DNA of 64,000 bases from Branchiostoma lanceolatum (taxonomy: Eukaryota; Chordata; Leptocardii; Amphioxiformes; Branchiostomatidae): contig NC_089739.1 of assembly GCF_035083965.1 (NCBI RefSeq), positions 5,276,198-5,340,197 of the forward strand, read 5' to 3'. Under the pieces are notes generated by a model that was given only the letters and a program-made list of their open reading frames with translations, was not told the origin of the DNA and did no database searches. Below, piece after piece: positions 1-11,795 of the stretch. The number at the start of each line of letters is the position of its first letter. The stretch's first letter is position 1. The translations under genes and the position numbers were made by a program.

Positions 1-230
1 GCGTTTACATGTTATTCTATTTGACATTCTAAAAGAAATACCTAATACATGCATATTGTTCTGACACTGAGATTTTATTTTCAAATTCGATGTACAGTGT
101 ATGGTATCAAGTATGGTATATTCACATTCGGACAACTGTTTTAGAATCCCAGCCTTAGAATGGTACGCTTGGTCTATGTTATAGCATAGCACGGTACAGA
201 AACAACCGGAATGTCAAGAGGAACGATTTT

Positions 231-3200
231 TCAAACCGTTGTGAACTTGTTTCCACTGAAGACGGCCACCGGTTTGTCCGACGTGATGTGGGATCCGGTC
301 AGGTCGTTATCGCTCTGAAGTTGAACTGCCTCCATCCTGCATTATTTCAGAACATGTTCCTTCGGTCGTATAGAAAAGAACTCCAAAATCCATTCGTAAA
401 ATTTGTTATTTCAAAAGCCTCATTCGTGAGGAATTAATGCATAACTTTTATATTTCATGATCCAACATGACAACTGCTCCAAGACAGGAGACGTGAATAT
501 AACAACTATACAATCAAGTAATTGTATAGCCTATTTTGCTTCTTTCAAATTATCCGGATCAATCTAAAAGAAGCACTCTACAGTTGACCGATATCCTGAC
601 CTGTATGTGTCATGTGATCTCACAACATGGCTTACAGCAAACCTTACCTGTTGAGAGTTAAGGTCTTCGTGCTCCCCCGCTCGAACTTCTGTCCGTCGAT
701 GTTTCCTTTGACCTTCTGAGTTGTGGTTATGGTCACGGTGGTACCGTCTTCTACACCGACAACTGCGAACTCTGACGGCTCTCCCTTAAATAAATAAAAA
801 AACAGCAGCAGATAGATTAGAAAAAAGATAAAGAATTTATTGTATTGCGCACAAGTACATAATGTTACCATTGCTCAACACAAGTGCGTCTCAGTAGTCT
901 CGTCGCGGCGATCAATCTAGAACCAATCAATAATCATATTTTTAAGCTAGCAACTGGAGAAGGATTAGACAAAATATCAGCGCCATTTACCGGGAAGAAG
1001 GCTTTACAGATGATTTGAATTAGCAAACGCTGGTTAAAGAAATAAAGGTTAAGCGGTCGAACCTCCGACCGAGGACGAAGCCTTGCACTATAAGTTACTG
1101 GCACCAAAACTACTCAATCGCCATAAGCAGTACTAATAAAGTAACGTTTGTATTATGTTGTAAACGTTTAAATGGTGATGATGATGAAAAACCTCAATCA
1201 TCAAAAGCGTTCAGAAACATCAAACTTTGTAACCAGTATCTAAGACATGCTTACCCTTGGGTGGTACCCGGCTGTGTAGTACTCGTCTCCCAGCACGTCG
1301 ACTGGCAATGCGAGGAAGGCGTCTGATGAGGCCTGCTCCGTGAAGACTCCGTACACAACTATCTCAGCGTCAGACGTGATCCGGATAGCCTTGGACGCCT
1401 TGCTCGTCCCACGAAGCTCGATGTCTCGGGGGATTTCCACAATGGACACCTTTGTTGGAAATATACAGTTGTCGATCGTTGAGACAAACCAGTGATCACA
1501 AACCATATCTCCTCTTACATTCTTACCATTACGGAGAAACGAGGAGAGGTCGAATCCATGTAGTTGATAGTTCTTGTAGTACTTTGACAATGTTGACATA
1601 TTGATGTATCTGTTAACTACTCTTTTGTTGTGACCTGTACTTAACCCAGTGGGCTAAGTCAGAATAATGAACACGAATTATCAACTTACAATGGAGAACT
1701 ACAGTTCCTTCTGGAGACATATATGTTAACCTTGTTTTCAAAAAGGCAGTATAAGTTAGGTCATAGGTATATTGTACTGTTTTTACGTAGTCCTTCTTCT
1801 CTGTATATTGAATCAGATGGGCCAAGTGCCTGAAATAAAGTTGAAATTGAAATCTTGAAGTCCTAACCTGTCCGTACTTGACCGTGAGTGACTGTGTGAA
1901 GGATTTGAAGGGCGCCTCCACTGTGACGGCGGTGTCCTGCGTCACTGTCCCGGTGATGAACAGTTTGGGCGGGTGCTGCTGACGGAGCATGTTCTCCGTG
2001 AACACCACCAGGAACTCCGTACCACGGTTATCTCGGACATGGAGACCTACAGAGAGTTGTACATGCACTTAAAGGCAACTAAAGCAATATTTGGACCCCA
2101 AAAAGGGAACAAAAAAATGCTGAATTCCTTATGGTAGTGACATTACTAACACTGTTTAGCACATTTGCGTAATAACTTTGAGTATTTCAAAACCACGCAA
2201 AATCGTGCTATACGATGATCCCTTATTTTCGCGAGCCTACAAAAACCCTTGCTACGATTTACTGTGAGTTCTCACATCACACCGACGTCATGTTTTTGCA
2301 TGATGGATGTCGCTATACATTGTGATAGTGTTGTTTAAACTCATCATGTATAGAAATGACTAAATAAATTGACTTTCATAATCCAATTTTCGGAACTTTT
2401 TCAACCAGAAGACAGAACAGACATTTTCGAGGTCATTTAAAGTTCACAAACCAATACGGTAGCTATCTAATAGACTTATCTTGTGTAATTTGCAATCTAT
2501 AGTAGCGTTGAGTCTATTACGTAGTTTTTGGACAAAATTGATAACCAAAAAAATGTGAATTGTTTTACAAACTTGCTAGAATAAGAACCACATGAGCAAT
2601 TGCCTATTTTAGACAGTGGAATACTTAACAAACTTGGAACGATAACAAAATCCAGGTACCTTTTTTTTTACAACCTTTTAAGATTGTAAAAAAAGGTAAA
2701 AGCATATTGGAGTTTGTTCTTGACTACTTGTTTTGGGCAGAAAGCCAATTGAATATATACACAGGTGTTTGTTAATCCTTTGTCAATGCCTTTCATGCAC
2801 GTTCAACATCTATTCAGAGTCATCCAGACAATGGGTGGATTTATGGCTAACTTCCTTAGTTACGCCTAGTGCTGCGTACCTTAAGACTGGACCTGAACAG
2901 GACTTGTAAAGCGTTTAGGTCCAAGTCCAACAAAAATCATTCACGTCTGGAAACAAATCTCTCGCTTATATTCTCCTTTTTATTCTAAACCATCTTTAAC
3001 ATCGCTTAGATCGTGAAATTTGCACAGAAAAATGTGTGTTTATTACTGAGCTTTCGTGTTTACTACTGGCTGTATATAATTGTGCATGTACATTTTCAAA
3101 TTGCATGCTAACTTTATGCCAATATGCAATATCATCATGTGTAATCAAATTTTTCAGCACACATATGCCATGGGCTCAGGTCCGGAATTATAAGTCCAAA

Positions 3201-4074
3201 CCTGAACCTGAACCTCTGGACTTGAATCCAGACCTGAACCTGAACAGGAGTTGAGGTACACACCACTAGTTACGCTACGGTGAAACTTATATAGAAAATT
3301 ACTGAAACGGCCTACCTGTCGAAACCTTTGCAGGGAAGCCCGGATTCTTGCTCAGACTGCAACAAAATGTACCCAATTATGAGTCCGTCAAGAAGACTTT
3401 GAAATACATGTTTCGTTAAAAGCATTTTTGTGTAATGTTTGCTTACTCTATGTAACATTTTCGTTCGCCGAATGGTTACCCTTGTTGAACGTTTTTGCTA
3501 CTCCATGCAGAGACTTGATTCCGGCTTGTTTTGGACGTCTTTTTAAAGCGTTTTGTCGGCATCCCTTAAGTTTGTCATGTTTTCTTTTTGCCCGCCAACC
3601 AAAACTAGAAAGCCCACTAAAACGCCTTAAAAGACGTCCAAAACAGGTCAGAGCCAACCTCTGCTTATAGAATACGTTTTCCACCCCCTAAAGTATAGCT
3701 ATGTAAATAAGAAGTCACGCATACTGTGGAGTAATAGAAGACGATAGAGATTCTGTTTGCTGAAGAAGATAATAAAAAGTTTACTTTATCAGATAACATA
3801 ATTAGGGACGTCGTCAATAAAACTGTCTTGTCTTTGCGTATTTTGTATCCTAAAACATTTCAGCCACCACGACTGTCATAAAGTCAATGGAATGTAGCAA
3901 ATGAACAACAGTTAAGTCCAAAACAAACTTATAAGATAATCTGCTATCTTTTACATTCTTCTCATTGCATGACAACGAAAACTGAAGACATGAGACTTGT
4001 AGGACTTACCTTGCTGGTTTAGCGACAGTCGCCATGTACAGAACCAACACCACCAAAACTACAAACCTAACCAT
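231..4074 (-). CDS. Secreted protein with IgGFc-binding-protein N-terminal domain (partial, multi-exon)
   Basis: I recognise an IgGFc_binding N-terminal domain, found in FCGBP-like mucus and extracellular proteins. Coding exons from 5' to 3' on the minus strand: 4010-4074 (start), 3316-3356, 1868-2046, 1255-1449, 648-784, and about 231-336. All have AG/GT borders and compatible phases. The first exon starts in a strong ATG context (ACCACCATGG) and encodes a hydrophobic signal peptide (MVRFVVLVVLVLYMA). Domain hallmarks follow: GTEFLVVF, then VEIPRDIEL, ITSDAEIVVYG with LALPVDVLGDEYY, EFAVVGVEDGTTVTI, and LTGSHITSDKPVAVFSGN. The last exon either reaches a TGA at 231-233 or uses a weak donor just before it. 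The domain family normally continues past this point, so I infer more exons beyond the left edge. The second intron carries two repeats. Role: probably a secreted adhesive or immune-mucus protein; this is inferred from family only. Confidence 0.8.
2070..2395. repeat. Interspersed repeat, copy 1 of 2 (about 320 bp)
   Basis: This intronic stretch matches 31245-31567 along nearly its whole length with scattered substitutions and small indels. Shared blocks include the stretch around GTGAGTTCTCACATCACACC and the terminal CATGTATAGAAATGACTAAA. No long ORF or terminal inverted repeat is evident, so the type of element is unknown. It lies in the second intron of the IgGFc-binding-type gene. Confidence 0.75.
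2867..3268. mobile_element. Non-autonomous hAT-like DNA transposon (402 bp)
   Basis: The ends are inverted repeats: the left end starts TAGTGCTGCGTACCT and the right end finishes with GGTACACACCACTA. Flanks are GTTACGCC on the left (2859-2866) and GTTACGCT on the right (3269-3276), an 8-bp target duplication with one mismatch. TIRs beginning TAG-TG and 8-bp duplications are typical of hAT elements. The inside is rich in GACCTGAACC-type repeats and codes for nothing obvious. It sits within an intron of the IgGFc-binding-type gene. Confidence 0.7.
3527..3645. repeat. Inverted repeat (arms about 28 bp)
   Basis: The left arm 3527-3554 (around TTTTGGACGTCTTTTTAAAG) is the near reverse complement of 3618-3645 (around CTTAAAAGACGTCCAAAA). 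The spacer is about 63 bp. ORFs of 78-80 residues on both strands here are by-products of the palindrome. It lies in the first intron of the IgGFc-binding-type gene. Confidence 0.75.
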
Positions 4075-5739
4075 GGTGGTATATGGGTAGGGCCAAAACT
4101 CTTCCGAAAAATGACAAGACTTTTCCCTGTGTGTCACAGGACTAGTCGGGACTAAGGACAAACTGGTCCCGGTACTACCTGCTTCCGAGGTGTCTTTAAC
4201 ACTTAAGAAGTTGGAGCAAACCAATCCACAGAAAAAGAGGGGCGTACGTCTATAAAACGTTGAATATGGTTGATTCCCTTAGTTTCAAATTTGAATATCA
4301 TCCTTTCAGTAATCATAAATTGCATGAAGCATTCGGTACGTCAAACTTTTATTCACGACTTCAAGAAATGTAATAAGCTAAAAAATGATTGTCCCTTGGA
4401 TTTTTTCTTAAGTAACCCCTTCCGGACATATCCCATCGACATCTTACCGACCTAAGGGTCAAAATAGCTTAAGGGTTTACATTTTAACACAAACACGTAT
4501 CGGTGGTCGTCGGAGCCACTAGCCATCTGACCTGGAGTCTGCTTTGTTAGCGTTTTAAACACTAAGCTGCCAAAGACCACGTTACGCAAACAACAGCTAA
4601 TGCTTGCGTGACTCAATCTCAATAAACAAATGATATACTTATTAAAGAGGGCGATAGGGCGTTGATATGGAATGGGTTTGATCAAACGATAGCCCATGGA
4701 TACGCAATGCTACTTCAGGTATTTTCCGAGATCGTTGTAAGCACAATCCACTTCTATGACCACGAGGGGAAATTACGTTTGAAGGAGTGGTCAACTGAAT
4801 GACATGAGTTGAACGGATGAATTGTCTGTGAAAGTTAGGCAAACAGTTTCCTCACAGTAATTCTTTACTTTGCAAATATCGTATGATACTCTTATAGTGG
4901 TATTCCGACTGGTATTGGCTGACGAGTGTCAATTATTTGGATATATCACACAGTACTCAACTCTACTCTACAATACATCAAAGATAATATGTACAGGATA
5001 TATAATGTTGTAATGTGTATTGCTAAATAAGCTTTCTATTCAATCATATTAGTCCGCTCTTTTACACTTTCTATTATGTTTTGTTTCTTTTCAGTCATAC
5101 TTTTACATTTTGCATAATATTCCAGTCATGAAATCACAGATCCAACGTAGATCGCAGCGTGATCATGGTCTATTTGGAAGGGGCCCTTAACGTTTAATAT
5201 CACATTAGAATTCATATAAAGAATGTCTAGACGTAAGAAACTCCTCCAATGATTGTAAAATCCCATTGTCATCCCATACTACTACACCATATTGTATAAG
5301 ATAGATTACTTCACCATATTGTATAAGATAGACTACTACAAAATATTGTATTAGATAGATTGGTTAGCCTAATAGAGTGTTATCTATGTACCAGTGAATG
5401 CCATACTTTGTACCTTGTACAATTGTTGTGCAATTAAGTTATTATCATTATTATGAAATCATTCTTGTCTGGCGACCGTCATAATTTCCCCGTCACACAG
5501 CCAACGAGATTCGGCCGTATTTCCTGATCGCCAGGAGTCGCCCGATTTTGAAATCGACAGGAGGTCGCTCGTTTTCTTTTTTTCTTTTTTTCCCCACCTA
5601 AAATCTGCCCTATCATTTTCACCGGGGCTCGGTGACCTGAGAACATTGACCGATCCCTGACACTCTCGCGATGATGGAGAGGACACACGGACGTCATCAT
5701 TATCATCATCATTATGCTTCCGGCTTTAATCCGGTGAAA

Positions 5740-6003
5740 TACAATCAATTAAGTTTTTCCAGTGCGATCTGTCCTTCATGGCAGCTATCAATGCAGAACC
5801 TGAGAGTCCAGTGTCTCTTTCGATCAATGTCAATATAGATTGTGTGAGCTCTTCCAACTCTGTGTTTTCCCTCGGGTAGCCACTGCATTAGCTGCCCAGC
5901 AGGTTCGTCACTGCGAACAACATGCCCCGCCAGGGCGAGCCGGCGTCGTCGCACTACTGATGAAATGGGTGGCAGAGAGCCATAGAGCTCCTTAATTGTT
6001 ATA
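5740..6003 (-). mobile_element. Truncated LINE (non-LTR retrotransposon) ORF2 C-terminus
   Basis: The minus-strand reading frame contains LYGSLPPISSVVRRRRLALAGHVVRSDEPA. The RRR-L-AGHV-RSDEP pattern is characteristic of the extreme C-terminus of non-LTR retrotransposon endonuclease/reverse-transcriptase proteins. The (ATC)n tract at 5692-5714 fits a 3' tail. No catalytic domain remains, so this is a dead 5'-truncated copy. Confidence 0.7.
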
Positions 6004-7557
6004 TGGCTTCTCCATGATACATTGATACATGATACATACACGGGACGTACTACTGCCGAAGATATGTCATTTGGAGCTCGCAGACTCGTAGGCTGACATA
6101 TCTTCCTGCTGTATGATATGAATATTTCAGTCTCTACCAGACTAACCGCGCCGGCTAAAGGGAGAACATTTGCCGGAGGACTTTGGCCATGGATGGTAAC
6201 ATTCGCAGCCGCAGTTAGGGTTGCAATATTGGACCCTCTCTCCGTACCCGACTCCCCTCATACAATTGAATCTATTTGACCAATTTCTACTATTTTCCTA
6301 GCGACCCGCTGAGGCTGGTAGAGCTTAGGAAGATTTAGGGAGAGGCCTTGAACTTCAATAACTGTTTATTCCACAAATTGAATGTAATCATCTATCTTGC
6401 CTTGCTATGGCAATTGAGCATCCGTAGTATTTATTTTGTAGCATTAGTTCAAATTGTGGTGACGCACATAAACGACATTGTGTCACTTTCAAGAGAACGA
6501 AGTCAAATAAAGAACATTGACGTCATTTCCTTACATTTCGTATCAAGTGGCTTTGATATTAAGGGAAAGCCTTGAACTTGGATACGTCTTAATTGAATTA
6601 CTGGTCTTGTCCCGCCATGATATTATATTGGCTTACTGTCGCGTATGTTTGTTTATGGTCAGTTGTTTGGATCTTGAGCTGCAGTATTTCAGTTATCCGC
6701 ACGATGTCGCTCTAGGTATTCCACAGTCCTGCAATTTAAAGATGGCGTTCAGCAAGGTGGTGCTATCAAGGGAATGAAAAAGCTCTTTGCAGGTCGGCAC
6801 TTGGTGCACACTTATAACGGTGTGGGAAAACGAAGTCAATATGTTCATTTCAAAATTCATGGATACGCAATAAGTAATGTTCGCGTATGATTGCATAAGG
6901 TATTCTATAAATAGCTATGACATACCAAAATCTGCAGTACCAGTTTTCACCGCAGCATGGCGCTTTCAGACAGCCACCCTGAAATTGCAAACTGGTAGAG
7001 AGCCGGAAAGGGTCTGAGTAACTGCGTTTGTTTTGATACTGGAAACAATCGAACTTTTTATTGCAATGATCGATGTTTTCTCTAGTGGGGGACGAAAGTA
7101 TATCTTAAAAAAAGCAGCGGACATACACTACTGTAGGAATATATATTGTAGGTTGGAAACCTTCTCACGGCATTGAGAATATCTATCGTCAATTTTTTCC
7201 ACCCAATTCAACAAGCGCAATGCTATATTGTTTTTTAAAAGTCGCTTCATCTTAAACAAACACGCCCACCCATTGTATGCAGTAAATTCTAATAAGGAAA
7301 CAGTCAAGTTCAAAGTAAAACACGTGCCTTAGAAACTCATGACATTGTTACAACAAAAAAATCATGTCAATTCCATGAGAACCACGCCAGACGGTAATGT
7401 AGATATTGCGAATTTACAAAGCACTTATTTCTATTCACTTTATTGCTGTTTTTAAGACCGCTCGGTCGCAACGATGTTTGCTTTGGCATGAGCAAACGGT
7501 CACGATGACTTTACTGCATTCCTAGTTATCAATACGACTCGGACAACAGAGACAGCT

Positions 7558-7632
7558 ATAGAGAGAGAGGGAGAGGGAGGGAGAGGGAAAGAGAGAAAGA
7601 AAGAGAAAGAGAAGAAAGACTGATAGAGAGAA
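7558..7632. repeat. Purine-rich (GA)n tract
   Basis: About 75 bases of almost pure G and A on the plus strand, made of GAGA, GGGA and GAAA units. It lies about 280 bp upstream of the GPCR A start codon. GA tracts can act as promoter-proximal elements, but nothing here shows that it does. Confidence 0.8.
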
Positions 7633-7908
7633 AATCTTACAGACCGCTGAGGTGCATTTACGAAGAAACTTCAACCTGTATACGGGACATTGGTTTCGCG
7701 GTGTAAAAGTACAGAACTCAACGAAAAAAAGTCAATAATCGTTCCGTCAACCTTAATTTGCGTGTTGTACATGGTTCTGTCAATGTTTAACATTCCCAAG
7801 TGCTGCTGGAACCAACGTAAGAAGACTATTATTGCCAAAGTCATTTTTCAACGACGTGCACTCTAAAGAGGGGAAAAAAAGCACCTGTTCTGAATAGCAG
7901 CTTGTTTG

Positions 7909-9310
7909 ATGGACACGCGAACAAGGGGTTCTTTTTCTTCGCGTAGTGTGACAACGATGTCGTCTAACTCGCAGCTGAATGATGTCAACGAATCGTCGAC
8001 AGATGTCACCGCTATTCAAGACAACACTTCGCTCATTGTCAACGCCATCGTGCTTGGAATCATAAGCTTGGTTGGAACGCCATCAAACGTCCTGTCCTTT
8101 CTTACTCTTGTTTACCAGAGGTCCCTCCGTACGCCTGCAAACATGCCGCTGTTGTTCCTTGCTGTAGTAGACGGACTGATGTGTGGACTAGTCGCGCCAC
8201 TCTATTTTACACAGACGTTTTTGTTCGGGACGTCCGTTGGAGAAACTTTATGTCGTATCATCGCCTTCTTCTTTCTAGTGAATGGCATCTCGTCTGTGGG
8301 TCTGATAGTCGTTGTGAGCGTGTGTCGTGTCATCACAGTGGTATACACTAACGCCGTGTTGAAGTATCGTCACTCTGTGACCACGTCCGCTGTGGTGGTG
8401 TTGTGGTCCGTGGCCATGGCAAGCAGCTATGTGATTGTCCCTGCCACAGAAGATATGGACTGTGTTGACAGGCTATACGTGGTCCCGACAGTTGTAGATA
8501 CCGTTTTTGAAATGGTAAGTTTGAATATTCTTCGATTGGTGGCATAGAGATATAACATTCTTAAGTTTGGTTTGCCTTTTGTGTGCTTTTTACCGTTCGA
8601 TTTTGGGCCTCCTGGTAGCTAACCTTGGTACTGCAGAAGAATATGTTTTAGGTGTCTTTTGTCCTGGACACGCTGTGGTCCTAAATTTTTGGTGGCAGAT
8701 AGTTTTTAATGTAAGAGGAAATGGTATAGGTCCCCCCCCCCCTTGACGCTTTCTATGGAACTGCAGGATCACTTTTGTTGAAATCTTTCAAGGGGTATAA
8801 CTGACCAAAGGGACGATGGACTTCCATGGCATTCGGCGCGTAGGTAGTCAAGTTGTCTAGGCTTGTTTGAATTATGTATTTAGTTCAAGTTTCATCATGT
8901 TATTTCTATATTTGTTACAGATAGCTGTCACGTCTGGCATTTTGTGCTTAGTGGTCATCGTCATTTGCTACTGCAAAATCTACTGGAAAGTACGACAGCA
9001 CACACGAACATCCAACAGGCAAAACAACGTCGTGCGCATGCGTGCTGATGTCGTCACCTTGCGAGCCGCCATCTTGATTCTGACGTCATTCGTCCTGTGT
9101 TACGGCCCTGGGATTGTGGGCATGATTTGGAACAAGGCCTCCCGCCCACTCCGCGAAATCATCCTTCTGAGAGAGATGTCAATCACCACATCACTCGCTG
9201 GAAGCATGTTTAATCCGTTCATCTATGTCGTTAGTTCACCTTCTTTTAGAAAGGGTCTGAAAAGAACTTGTAGACGAATTTTCTGTTGTGTAAGCATCCG
9301 ACGTAACTAG
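7909..9310 (+). CDS. Orphan class A GPCR, paralogue A (two exons)
   Basis: Exons are 7909-8514 and 8921-9310, joined GT-AG at phase 0, giving 331 residues. The first exon holds a short N-glycosylated N-terminus and TM1-TM4; the second holds TM5-TM7. Landmarks: TM1 GTPSNVLSF, TM2 LFLAVVDGL, the ECL1 cysteine in ETLCRI, the ECL2 cysteine in MDCVD, TM7 NPFIY, and a basic helix 8 (FRKGLKRTCRRIFCC) with likely palmitoylated cysteines. The TM3 DRY position reads CRV, and TM6 has CYGP instead of CWxP. A second in-frame ATG at 7957 is a plausible alternative start. It is a plasma-membrane receptor with unknown ligand, and two similar genes follow on the same strand. Confidence 0.88.
8596..8720 (-). 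repeat. Interspersed repeat family X, fragment
   Basis: The reverse complement contains a GTGTCCAGGACAAAAGA block, a CTGCAGTACCAAGGT block and a GGGCCxAAA-type end. Related copies are at 17655-17835, 24985-25060, 31945-32095, 36278-36313, 53216-53283 and 58460-58655. It lies in the intron of GPCR A. No coding capacity is visible and the superfamily is unknown. Confidence 0.6.
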
Positions 9311-10061
9311 ATAGCTAGGAACTTCATATACTGCTTGCAACTGTTGTGATATTTAGTAAGCATATATGGGCAGTTTGAGACCGCATTATAACGACCGCTG
9401 GCGCCACATACATTCATACCCACATCACTTTTTTACGTGATGAGTAGCTATAGGTTAAGGATATACATGTATGTGGACATCTCTTTACAGCCTTAGCCTT
9501 AGACTGTTAATACACAAATTGGGAATACTTAAAATGGCTGACCTAATGGCATTGTCATCCCTTCGTGCTTTATTGTAGTAATGACTACGACATTCTCTTG
9601 TGACATACTAGCCTAGAAATTACCCTTTCTTTCACGATGTTGTAGAATACTTAAGCTCGATGGCACCTTGAATTTTTGTCACCAGTCTATTTTGTCTTTG
9701 TGTCAAAGGCAAGTAAAAACTAAATGAACAGACCTACGATGTTGTGGTTTCGTCGTTTTAATCTCCTTCTTCTTCGCTACTAAAAAAAACAGTTCGTTGA
9801 GTGGTCGTGAAAATCAAACTCGATCAGGAAACGACATGTGCACCCCCGCCTCCTGCTGGAAAAGAATCGTAGCTGAAAACTCATTGAAAAGTCACGCAAC
9901 GTAAACATATAACAAGGGCAGTTGACCTTTTCTGTCCAAAGCCTGGCGTTTTACGAAACGGTTTACACAAGCCTGAGTAGTTTCCAAATACCCCGCCTAC
10001 ACACACTTAATGAATACCAACAGGTGTGTTTGTGTATACCTTTTTTTTTACTTCGGTTTTT

Positions 10062-10280
10062 GACAGACAAGGACGACGTGGCACTGCACTCAAGTTTTGA
10101 TAACTTATATTAACAGTGCCACGTACAAATAACGACATACCCATTTTTATTTCTATACACCTGGGCGAAGTGAGGAAAGTCACCTTTCCCAAGGGCACAA
10201 CATCAATGGCGTCAGGGGGATTCGAACTCGGGACCTCTTGGAACACCCTGCCGTTACGTTACACGACCCCACGACCCCAT
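10062..10280 (-). mobile_element. tRNA-derived SINE, family C copy 1
   Basis: Read on the minus strand it begins with a tRNA-like head: an A box around GTAACGTAACGGCAGGGTG and a B box in GTTCGAA context (GAGTTCGAATCC). A GCCCTTGGGAAAGG block follows, which is common in SINE bodies. A second, better preserved copy lies at 41496-41731 in the same orientation and matches over more than 200 bp. It is not a functional tRNA gene, because no complete cloverleaf can be drawn. Confidence 0.7.
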
Positions 10281-11052
10281 GTATACATTGGTTATTGTAT
10301 ATTTTGATCTCGAAGAAGATGAAAATATCTGGCTCAGGCTGCGTGTTTTTACCTCCGTGAAAATGGTGATAAAGTTTTGCGTCTGTGTGTTTGTTTGTCT
10401 TGGTGTTCGTCCGTGGTTATTTGAATGTCGTAGAGTGACAGGGTGTGAGGTGGAAGATTGTGTGAGCGGAGACAGGTAGGATGGGAAGGTGGAATTGGCC
10501 CGTGTTCAAAGTAGTTCTAGCACGAAAGAAAGGTTATTATATATTAATTAGTTGGTTCAAAGTTGGTCACGCATTGATAGAATTGCCGAGATATTAAAAA
10601 TAACAAACAGCAAATAAATAAAAAAGATTCTCTAAATAATTCACAGAAGTATGAAAGCTTCGACTTCTGTTTCTGCAAAATGTAGTACGTTTTTCTAGTA
10701 TAATTGCACATTTTTAACGGTTTGAATTTGAAAATCGGACTTTTAACGATTCGCCTTTGGAATGTTGCAAAAACAGGGCGAAAATTTCCGAGAATAAACC
10801 GGCTACTTACATCTGCTTCAATATTGAATACAGTCACCATGTATTACCAATACAGCCAATTCATACATATACATTATCAACTTCCTTCCTTGATCATTTA
10901 TCATACATCTATAGCCCATATTTTATGTCCCATATTTTATGTCCCATGCAACTCAAATATTGCGACATTACACTTTGATTTCCTCAATCTATTGGATGAA
11001 CAGCTGTTCTTTATTGAATGGATATGAAAAATGTATATGTTTTCAGCTGGTG

Positions 11053-11147
11053 TGTTCGTGTGTGTGTGTGTTTGTGTGTGTGTGTGTTTGTGTGTGTGTT
11101 TGTGTGTGTGGTGTGTGTGTGTGCGTGAGTGTGTGTGTGTGTGTGTC
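11053..11147. repeat. (TG)n microsatellite
   Basis: About 95 bases of TG dinucleotides with occasional TTTG and GGTG interruptions on the plus strand. The overlapping cysteine/valine and histidine/threonine ORFs are artefacts of the repeat. Confidence 0.95.
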
Positions 11148-11795
11148 TGTCTTGATATTTGGATATCTAGTGCTATGAGAAATTCTTCTTTTTACTGCTA
11201 ACAATGCGGTCCCAAACGTGAAGTATTGCCAAATATTCATAGAACGAATTGGATAATATTGTTAAGAAGCAATAATGAGATATATGTGGTTCCAAACGCA
11301 ACTCATTGTTTATTAAATCCCCAAGTTCAAGCGTACTTTCAAGCACTAAGCTAAGAGGACAAGGCCCTATCGGACGCAACTGTAATTGGTGTGTAAACAT
11401 AATCCGTAAAGTACCAGAAAAACTTGCACATGAGAAAGTCAAGTAAATACACACATCATATCAGACCAGTTAGCCTTTTCTGTGTAAACGTACCGTACTT
11501 TGAAAGGCTTTTACGACTGATTGTTGGCATTTAAGTATTCATTCTATGCATAGAATACAGGCCTGGATATTGGTTACATTGCAAGCCGTTTGTCTAATGA
11601 ATTGAGGCAAAGTGTTGCGGCGGCGTCACCGATGTCTTGGTAACCGACGTAATACTATCAATACGATTCATAATTGATATCATTCTTCAACGACTTGTAC
11701 AGTTGGAAGACAGCGATTGAAGAAGCAGCATGTGTTTTTAGGAACAGAGTACGTGGAATCAGAGATTCAACTCTTTGACTGTCACCTTTGCAGTG

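Larger units (their letters stand above)
4225..7908. other. Intergenic region with decayed repeats
   Basis: No gene with a recognisable product was found here. It holds a three-copy minisatellite of about 29 bp at 5280-5365 (unit around CATATTGTATAAGATAGA), an (ATC)n tract at 5692-5714, a LINE C-terminal fragment at about 5740-6003, and a purine-rich GA tract at 7558-7632. The first exon of the rightward GPCR A and the start exon of the leftward IgGFc-type gene diverge from this interval, so it should hold both promoters. I could not identify either promoter with confidence. Confidence 0.6.
9311..11795. other. Intergenic region between GPCR A and GPCR B
   Basis: No supportable gene. It contains a tRNA-derived SINE (10062-10280), a (TG)n microsatellite (about 11053-11147) and a short reverse copy of repeat family Y near 11193-11240. 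ORFs of 60-107 codons here lack recognisable domains and overlap repeats. Confidence 0.6.

Noticed and set aside
1613-1867. Extension of the minus ORF beyond the GTTAGG donor at 1867
   Set aside because: The predicted residues past KYGQ do not continue the domain, whereas splicing to the exon at 1449 gives KYGQ-VSIVEIP, which does.
3428-3684. Two overlapping ORFs of 78-80 codons on opposite strands
   Set aside because: They come from the palindrome at 3527-3645, have no domain and lack splice context.
11043-11240. His/Thr-rich and Cys/Val-rich small proteins
   Set aside because: They are translations of the (TG)n microsatellite.
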